A stretch of DNA of 64,000 nt, from the NCBI GenBank assembly GCA_030612265.1, contig JAUWOE010000001.1, positions 1 through 64,000 of the forward strand, read 5' to 3'. Below the pieces are notes generated by a model that had not been told where the DNA came from, ran no database searches, and worked only from the letters and a program-made list of their open reading frames with translations. How positions within the stretch are numbered: position 1 is the first letter of the stretch; each line of letters starts with the position of its first letter. The stretch is from Promethearchaeum sp. (GTDB taxonomy: Archaea; Asgardarchaeota; Lokiarchaeia; Sigyniarchaeales; Promethearchaeaceae). Position numbers and translations under genes: made by a program. This document shows, in pieces, positions 55,652-64,000 of the stretch.

Positions 55652-55671
55652 TTTTACGATATATCGTAAAA
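55652..55671. promoter_or_regulatory. Perfect 20-bp palindromic operator for a DtxR-type regulator
   Basis: TTTTACGATATATCGTAAAA is a perfect inverted repeat centred between the two divergent transcripts. On the plus side a TATA-like ATTTATATC (55674-55682) follows directly and lies about 25 bp before ATG 55703. On the minus side a TTAAATAA-like box lies about 25 bp before ATG 55622. A bound dimer would block both promoters, matching a metal-responsive repressor encoded in the same divergon. Confidence 0.8.
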
Positions 55672-55702
55672 TTATTTATATCATCATAAATTATCAAAAT
55701 TA

Positions 55703-56626
55703 ATGACAAGTTTTTTAGATTTTTTAAGTGCCCTTCAATATCCCGTTGTTTGGCGTCCATTTATTACAGCAATTATAATAGGAATTGTTTGCGCGATTGT
55801 TGGAGTCTTCATGGTTCTTCGCAAGTTGATATTTTTTGGAAATGGAATTGCTCATTCAGCATTTGCTGGTGGTGCTTTAGGTTATTTATTAGGATGGAAC
55901 CCGATTTTTCCCATTGCAGGTTTTGCTATTTTAACAGCATTTGGGATTGGGTATATCAACAAGCGAAATAAAATATCTAATGAAATTGCTATTGGAATTT
56001 TTTTCTCATTTAGCATGGCTTTGGGCGTTCTTTTTATCTCTTTGTATAAATCTTATAGTACCGATATTGCTTCCATGCTTTTTGGGAGCTTATCATCTAT
56101 AGGGGCTTCAGAATTTATTATTATATTGATACTCGGAATTATCATTTTATTTTTAATTTTTGCAGTAAAAAAGGAGTTATATTTCATAACATTTGATGAA
56201 GAGCTTGCTAAAGCAAATGGAATGCCGGTAAATTTCCTATCATTTTATTTTCTCTTTACAGTGGCTTTGACTATTGTCATGTGCATTTCAACTGTTGGTA
56301 TAATTCTTGTTATGGCATTTATCGTAGTTCCTGCTGCAAGTGCTTATCAATTCACTTATAAATTGAATCGTATGCTCATATATTCTACCTTGTTTGCAAT
56401 ATTTGGATCAATAATTGGTTTCGCAGTAGCATTTATTCGTGATATATCAGGTGGAGCAACAATAGTGATTATTTTAACACTCATATTTGTAATTTCTATG
56501 ATTATTTCTCCCAAACGTCGTAGTAAACTTCCACAAGCAGGAGAAATGTGTCCACAATGCGTTAAAATGGTTCAGGAAACTCAATGTTCATATTGCGAAA
56601 TGGAAGACGAAATGGAAGTGAAATGA
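55703..56626 (+). CDS. Metal ABC transporter permease (ZnuB-like) with C-terminal zinc ribbon
   Basis: This 307-residue permease of the ABC-3 family has about eight helices: AFAGGALGYLLGW, FAILTAFGIGYI, VGIILVMAFIVVPAASAYQF and others, forming the membrane channel for the ZnuA/ZnuC partners. Unusually, the C-terminus (about residues 275-307) adds CPQC...CSYC, a zinc-ribbon-like tail that could bind the transported metal in the cytoplasm. It starts at ATG 55703 directly opposite the binding-protein gene and overlaps the ATPase gene by 4 bp. Confidence 0.9.
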   Translation: MTSFLDFLSALQYPVVWRPFITAIIIGIVCAIVGVFMVLRKLIFFGNGIAHSAFAGGALGYLLGWNPIFPIAGFAILTAFGIGYINKRNKISNEIAIGIFFSFSMALGVLFISLYKSYSTDIASMLFGSLSSIGASEFIIILILGIIILFLIFAVKKELYFITFDEELAKANGMPVNFLSFYFLFTVALTIVMCISTVGIILVMAFIVVPAASAYQFTYKLNRMLIYSTLFAIFGSIIGFAVAFIRDISGGATIVIILTLIFVISMIISPKRRSKLPQAGEMCPQCVKMVQETQCSYCEMEDEMEVK

Positions 56627-57438
56627 AAATAATGAACAATCATTATCATATTCACGAACATCATAATCACGAGCATCACGTTGAAAAGCGCGAAGTTCAA
56701 CCAACATTAATTAACACCAATAACAAATCACCCATTATCGAATTAGAAGATGTTTCTGTTAATTATGGGAAGAATATTATACTGAATAAAATTAATTTGA
56801 AGATTTTTAGAGGAGAATATATTGGGTTGATTGGTAAAAATGGTTCTGGAAAGAGTACTTTGATGAAATCAATTTTAGGACTTATTCCTCCAGAATCTGG
56901 AACAATTAAAGTGTTTGGAAAACCAATTCAATCAGAAATGTATGATAAAATTGGTTATACGCCTCAAATGCACCCTATTCAGCGAGAATTTCCCGCGACT
57001 GTTGGTGATATCGTTGGAATGGGCTTGTATAAAAAAAATCTTTTCAAACCATTCAAAAAGGATGATATTGATAAAATAAAATTAGCCCTTCATAAAGTAA
57101 ATATGGGTTCCTTTTTTGATAGACCTATTGGACATTTATCTGGAGGGGAACAGCAAAAAGTTCTAGTTGCACAAGCTTTAGTTAGAGATCCAGAAATTTT
57201 ACTTTTAGATGAACCAACATCCGCCTTAGATTTTACAATGGTAGAAGATTTCTTAAGGCTTTTACAAGATCTGAATAATAATTATGGACTGACTTTAATT
57301 GTTATCCAACATAATCTCGAAATTCTGAGACCATACTGCTCCAGACTATTAATATTAAAGGGATCTATAATGTATGATGGTTTACCGAATATTCCTAGGG
57401 CAGATGAGTTAATTAAAAGAGTTTTTTTAATCCAATAA
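56623..57438 (+). CDS. Metal ABC transporter ATPase (ZnuC-like) with His-rich N-terminus
   Basis: This 271-residue ATPase drives the ZnuB-like permease. It has Walker A IGKNGSGKSTLMK, signature LSGGEQQKVLVAQ and Walker B LLLDEPTSALD followed by IVIQHN with the switch His. Start ATG 56623 overlaps the permease stop and has a GGAAGTG ahead; the longer frame from 56584 is not needed. The first ~17 residues form a His-rich run (HYHIHEHHNHEHH), nine His in sixteen, which suggests metal storage or sensing at the ATPase. Such an extension is not part of the ordinary ZnuC core. Confidence 0.9.
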   Translation: MKIMNNHYHIHEHHNHEHHVEKREVQPTLINTNNKSPIIELEDVSVNYGKNIILNKINLKIFRGEYIGLIGKNGSGKSTLMKSILGLIPPESGTIKVFGKPIQSEMYDKIGYTPQMHPIQREFPATVGDIVGMGLYKKNLFKPFKKDDIDKIKLALHKVNMGSFFDRPIGHLSGGEQQKVLVAQALVRDPEILLLDEPTSALDFTMVEDFLRLLQDLNNNYGLTLIVIQHNLEILRPYCSRLLILKGSIMYDGLPNIPRADELIKRVFLIQ

Positions 57439-57466
57439 TTTATTTATTTCTTATTTATTTATCTTT

Positions 57467-57811
57467 TTATTTTGTTTGTTTAGGGACCATACAGATAAAA
57501 GCTGCAGTTTCATTTCCTTCGTTTATATATCCATGAGGTTCATTTGGGGGAATAAAAACGAATTCCCCACTGGAAACTTTCTCCCTATCTCCATTTTCAT
57601 TAATTAATACAACTTCGCCATTAAGAATGAAAATTTCGTGTTCCCAATCGTGGGAATGTAAGCCAATTTGCCCGAGTGGTTTAATTTCAAAGCGTCGCAT
57701 AATAAAATTTGGTGCTTCATCTTCACTTATGAAAACTCGGATTGTTGTCCCTGTTGAACCAAAAGCATCTACTTTATTTTCATCAATTTTTGTATAATGA
57801 AAATGCTTCAT
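57467..57811 (-). CDS. Small cupin-domain protein
   Basis: This 114-residue single cupin has the metal site HSHDWEHE (His-x-His...Glu) in motif 1 and a His in IPPNEPHGY in motif 2. The start is ATG 57811 (MKHFHYTK); a longer frame to 57940 would overlap lacZ and is not supported. Cupins of this size act as small-molecule binders, isomerases or accessory enzymes; substrate unknown. It is divergent from lacZ with 56 bp between starts, so a shared promoter region and a sugar-related role are plausible. Confidence 0.82.
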   Translation of the reverse strand: MKHFHYTKIDENKVDAFGSTGTTIRVFISEDEAPNFIMRRFEIKPLGQIGLHSHDWEHEIFILNGEVVLINENGDREKVSSGEFVFIPPNEPHGYINEGNETAAFICMVPKQTK

Positions 57812-57843
57812 AATGATATGAAATAAGCTTAAAAAATTATTAA

Positions 57844-61050
<3,207 letters not shown>

Positions 61051-61084
61051 AAAAAAGTTTATTTTTTGATAATGATTGCTTTTT

Positions 61085-61888
61085 TTAGTAATACCTTTTT
61101 ATTGTTTGTTTTTTAATGAATTTCCTTGGAGCATGTGTAATTAAAAAATTCTTAATTAATCCATTCTTTCCAATCGGATAGAAAAATTTCGGGTTTTTCG
61201 ATTTAAGAATTTTCAATACCAATTTTCCGACAATACTAGGATCAGGAGCATTTGCTAGATTTTTATCACGAATGTTCTTTGCCTTCATTGTAATATCGTA
61301 ATAGGGGGAGTTTTCTTTAAGAAAAATTTCCTGTGGAATAGTAGTGTTAATTTCAAATGGAGCAATAACAACAGTTTTTATTCCAAATCTTTCTACCTCA
61401 TTTTGAAGCCCTTTTGAAAAAGCTTCAACACCCGCTTTGGTTACTCCATAAAAAGTAGAGAAGGGAACTGGGCTTCGACTTGCCATTGAAGTTATATTAA
61501 TGATTAATCCATCTTTTTTAGTTCTCATTTGAGGCAGTAATCCTTGAGTCAAATGGATCAAGCCAAATAAATTCGATTCAAACATTTCTCTAATTTTTTC
61601 CATTGGAACTTCTTCAATCGGCCCAACTTGACTAATACCGGCATTATTAATCAAAATATCAATATTTCCAACGTCTCGGATTAATTTATCTATACTCTCA
61701 TTAATTGTTAGATCCAAGGGTAAATATCGCACTCCTAAGATTTTATCATCTTTAGGAATTGCCTCAATATTACGCGATGTTCCAATTACATTATAGTCTG
61801 AAGAATTTAATGCTTCAGCAATTGCCTTTCCGATTCCTCGTGAAGCTCCAGTAATTAATACGGTTTTTTTTTCATTTTCGTTTTGCAT
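61085..61888 (-). CDS. SDR-family short-chain dehydrogenase
   Basis: This 267-residue Rossmann oxidoreductase has the cofactor site TGASRGIGKA, the NNAG motif in DILINNAGISQVG, the catalytic Ser in NITSMAS and the Tyr-Lys pair in STFYGVTKAG. The Arg after TGAS and in SRNIEA hints at NADP preference. The substrate is not readable. The C-terminus ends with a basic helix (GLIKNFLITHAPRKFIKKQ). It is 32 bp downstream of the GH172 gene in the same direction and probably in its operon. Confidence 0.9.
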   Translation of the reverse strand: MQNENEKKTVLITGASRGIGKAIAEALNSSDYNVIGTSRNIEAIPKDDKILGVRYLPLDLTINESIDKLIRDVGNIDILINNAGISQVGPIEEVPMEKIREMFESNLFGLIHLTQGLLPQMRTKKDGLIINITSMASRSPVPFSTFYGVTKAGVEAFSKGLQNEVERFGIKTVVIAPFEINTTIPQEIFLKENSPYYDITMKAKNIRDKNLANAPDPSIVGKLVLKILKSKNPKFFYPIGKNGLIKNFLITHAPRKFIKKQTIKRYY

Positions 61889-61920
61889 TTTTATTCATCT
61901 CTAAAACTGGCAAATTATAC

Positions 61921-63168
61921 TCAATTACTTAAAAAATTAAATAGATAGAAAGCACCATAAGCAATAATCCCGTAGACACCTATCTTAAAAATGAATTTAA
62001 GACATTTAAATACTAATTTTAACAATTTTGATTCCTTTCGAGGCATTCTTTTCTTTCGAGACGGAAAATCTGGAAGCTTTTTGTGAGGTTCTAGTTGATA
62101 CCAATAAGCAGTTGAGTCCCATCTATCCCCTCTATGATTATTGTGACCATGTTCGATTGATACATGGATTTGTTTTTCAAATGGTATCGGATCCTGAATG
62201 TGATAACGATAATAGGTTATTTTTCCTAACCAATTAAAACCTCCTCCTTTTATAACACCATGGTACGGTGCACTATATTTTTCTGTAGGGCAAAATGCGG
62301 TATTGAAATAATCTTCTGTTCCTGTTCCATAAATTGTGGGTTCTTTTCCGATATCATCATCAATAAATATCATATCATCTCCTTCACCTGGCCAATTATA
62401 ATTCAGACGAAATTTATTATCTATATTAATATTACACCCCACATATTGTCCCTTGCCAGTAGCTTCTAAAATAATATGATTTCTATCATAACCCCCATTA
62501 ACGCGCGTATTTTTTCCTGCTGTTGCTTGCCATTCCATTTTTTTATATTTTTTTCCGGTATCGGGATCCCTTTTCATATCGGTTTTGTAATCAACAGTTC
62601 TGAAACAACAATGAAAATAGCCAATTGGAATTGTATTATCTTCTTGTGGCCATTTTTCATAAATTTCATAATCTATGTAATAGTAAAATATTAATCCAGG
62701 GGATTTTAATCCTTCAGATCCTGGAGCAAAACAATTTGGATTATCATTTTCAATCTCGATTCGAGCATTTTTCCTAAATGGCATTGGCCACCAACAATTA
62801 AATCCTTTACCTTTTTGGGGACTCATTTGAAGGGGTTCACTAACGAAATTAATTCGCTCACCATGACCAAGCCCGAAAAAATCTCCAAGAGGGCATTCTG
62901 CACTCGGAGTCTCCTCGTCATCCCAAAATATCCTTATGATAAGATGTCTTAAAAAGTAAGGCTCTCCAAAACACATTTGGGTTGTCCATATGTGATTAAT
63001 GCACCCCGGTCCATTTTTTTGAAAAATTGTAACTTTTTCTCCAGGTTTTATCCTAATATTATCCATATTTCCCCCAGTTTTATCAAAAGAAGATTTCCTT
63101 CTACGTTTAAAGGATCGCAATTTCATAATATCGCGAAGGGATGTGGATCCAAATATATTATCGGTCAT
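61921..63168 (-). CDS. DUF2961/GH172-like glycoside hydrolase with C-terminal membrane helix
   Basis: This 415-residue protein matches DUF2961, now known to include GH172 enzymes acting on fructofuranosides and arabinofuranosides. Diagnostic parts are GPGCINHIWTTQM, RIFWDDEETPSAECPLGDFFG, the MPFRKNARIEI strand, and YGTGTEDYFNTAF, which holds the acidic residues expected in the active site. A C-terminal hydrophobic helix (FKIGVYGIIAYGAFYLFNF) anchors it to the membrane, with no N-terminal signal, so the catalytic domain should face the cytoplasm. It is divergent from the MFS carrier at 63334. Confidence 0.85.
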   Translation of the reverse strand: MTDNIFGSTSLRDIMKLRSFKRRRKSSFDKTGGNMDNIRIKPGEKVTIFQKNGPGCINHIWTTQMCFGEPYFLRHLIIRIFWDDEETPSAECPLGDFFGLGHGERINFVSEPLQMSPQKGKGFNCWWPMPFRKNARIEIENDNPNCFAPGSEGLKSPGLIFYYYIDYEIYEKWPQEDNTIPIGYFHCCFRTVDYKTDMKRDPDTGKKYKKMEWQATAGKNTRVNGGYDRNHIILEATGKGQYVGCNINIDNKFRLNYNWPGEGDDMIFIDDDIGKEPTIYGTGTEDYFNTAFCPTEKYSAPYHGVIKGGGFNWLGKITYYRYHIQDPIPFEKQIHVSIEHGHNNHRGDRWDSTAYWYQLEPHKKLPDFPSRKKRMPRKESKLLKLVFKCLKFIFKIGVYGIIAYGAFYLFNFLSN

Positions 63169-63333
63169 TTTAATCAGATTCTATGAATTAATTTATATTA
63201 TTTTAATTTGAGTGGTTTGCCTTTAAAATTGTTTTAATTTTCACTTCAGTCAAAAAGTTTTTGGAGTCTAAATAATTAAATAAACATAATTTCGCTCAAA
63301 ATACAATGAATTCTGACATTTTGGTTGCTAAAA

Positions 63334-64000
63334 ATGGATTTAAAAATAAACTTGAAATCAAAAAATGTTAACAATATTGGGTTTTCCGTCGGCACTTTGG
63401 GTTTTATGTTACCAATAACATTCGTTAACGCTTATACTTTCCAATTTTATGTATATACCATTGGATTAGATGCATTATTAGTGTCAATTGGAATGTTTAT
63501 TGGTCTAGTTGTTTTCTCCTTTGGCGCTATTTTATTTGGAGTTGTTTCTGATAATAAAAAACCAGGAAAAATGGGCAAACGCCGTCCTTTTCTCTTATTA
63601 AGTATACCCGGAATGATAGTTTTCATGATTTTAATTTGGCTGCCTCCGAAATGCCCTGAAGGTCAAACGATGTATTGGCCCACAGCTATATACTTATGGG
63701 GTATAGGAATATTATTTTCGACATCTGTGGCAATGGGTTTTGCCCCGTACTACTCAATGTTACCCGAACAAGCACCTACTGAAAAAGAAAGAGTAAAAGT
63801 TGCTTCAATACAAGGCTTATTTAATATAATCGCGGTTGTGGCAGGGATGGCAATAGTCATGGTTTTGCAAAGCCAATTATCTGACCCTCTTAAGAGCAAA
63901 TGGTGGCAAACTTCGGGAGAGCATATTATATCAATAGTCCCTTGGATTAGTGGATTAATTACAGCAATTTCTGCAATTACAATAATTATTACCTTTTACA
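63334..64000 (+). CDS. MFS/GPH-type sugar transporter, cut by window edge
   Basis: From ATG 63334 a frame of 222 codons runs to the window end without a stop. It has the MFS start GFSVGTLGFMLPITFVNAY, motif A-like GVVSDNKKPGKMGKRRPFLL and later helices (GILFSTSVAMGFAPYYSML). This fits the glycoside-pentoside-hexuronide carrier family. It is not a close relative of the paralogous pair at 5-8 kb. Its position opposite GH172 and near lacZ suggests uptake of the oligosaccharides those enzymes cut. The rest of the gene lies beyond base 64000. Confidence 0.85.
   Translation, partial: MDLKINLKSKNVNNIGFSVGTLGFMLPITFVNAYTFQFYVYTIGLDALLVSIGMFIGLVVFSFGAILFGVVSDNKKPGKMGKRRPFLLLSIPGMIVFMILIWLPPKCPEGQTMYWPTAIYLWGIGILFSTSVAMGFAPYYSMLPEQAPTEKERVKVASIQGLFNIIAVVAGMAIVMVLQSQLSDPLKSKWWQTSGEHIISIVPWISGLITAISAITIIITFY

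Overview
The window is AT-rich DNA (roughly 30% GC by eye) from an archaeon. The clearest marker is the co-directional block rpl21e, rpoF (Rpb4), DUF655, ksgA and a HemK/Mtq2-type methyltransferase at 36.8-40.3 kb, a classic archaeal arrangement. Pus10, TtuA/Ncs6, a MoaD/SAMP-like protein ending in GGG, archaeal SufBC and several TATA boxes 20-30 bp upstream of start codons agree with this. A longin-like domain fused to V4R, an E2/RWD-like domain fused to JAMM, bacterial-type UvrC and a 3,932-residue membrane protein point to an Asgard (Promethearchaeota), perhaps Loki-like, genome. That placement is inference and was not tested by database search. I see no rRNA, convincing tRNA, CRISPR array or insertion sequence.

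Layout: 1-4 kb holds a truncated beta-solenoid surface protein, three small membrane proteins, a longin-V4R protein and a small coiled-coil protein. 4-13 kb holds an M24 peptidase, a divergent pair of paralogous MFS carriers, uvrC and a HEAT-repeat protein fused to a nitrilase-like domain lacking its catalytic Cys. 13-18 kb is rich in tRNA modification and ubiquitin-like chemistry: an E1/ThiF protein, Pus10, a methyltransferase, TtuA and the RWD-JAMM fusion. 18-32 kb holds an amidohydrolase and the giant membrane protein. 31.8-34.1 kb is an NfeD, flotillin and DUF4177 operon. 34.3-35.2 kb is a decayed GNAT acetyltransferase gene. 35.3-40.7 kb holds an M42 peptidase, a tiny membrane protein and the archaeal information-processing block.

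40.7-43 kb encodes SufB and SufC. 43-46.8 kb is a class II ribonucleotide reductase carrying a 499-residue HNH intein exactly at its NP/CGEQ active-site motif. Next come a tRNA-binding OB protein, a Nudix-like protein, a coiled-coil protein split by an in-frame TGA, and a DUF4011 SF1 helicase-nuclease split by an in-frame TAA. A MoaD/SAMP-like protein with an unknown partner follows. 54.1-57.4 kb is a complete metal-uptake divergon: a ZnuA-like binding protein and a DtxR-type regulator face a ZnuB-like permease and a ZnuC-like ATPase across a perfect 20-bp palindrome. 57.5-64 kb is a sugar-use region: cupin, beta-galactosidase, SDR, GH172/DUF2961 protein and a truncated MFS sugar carrier.

Connections: the E1-like protein, the MoaD/SAMP protein, TtuA and the JAMM protein could together supply sulfur for tRNA thiolation and/or ubiquitin-like conjugation. 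Three interrupted genes (GNAT, coiled coil, helicase) show either ongoing gene loss or assembly error and deserve checking against reads.
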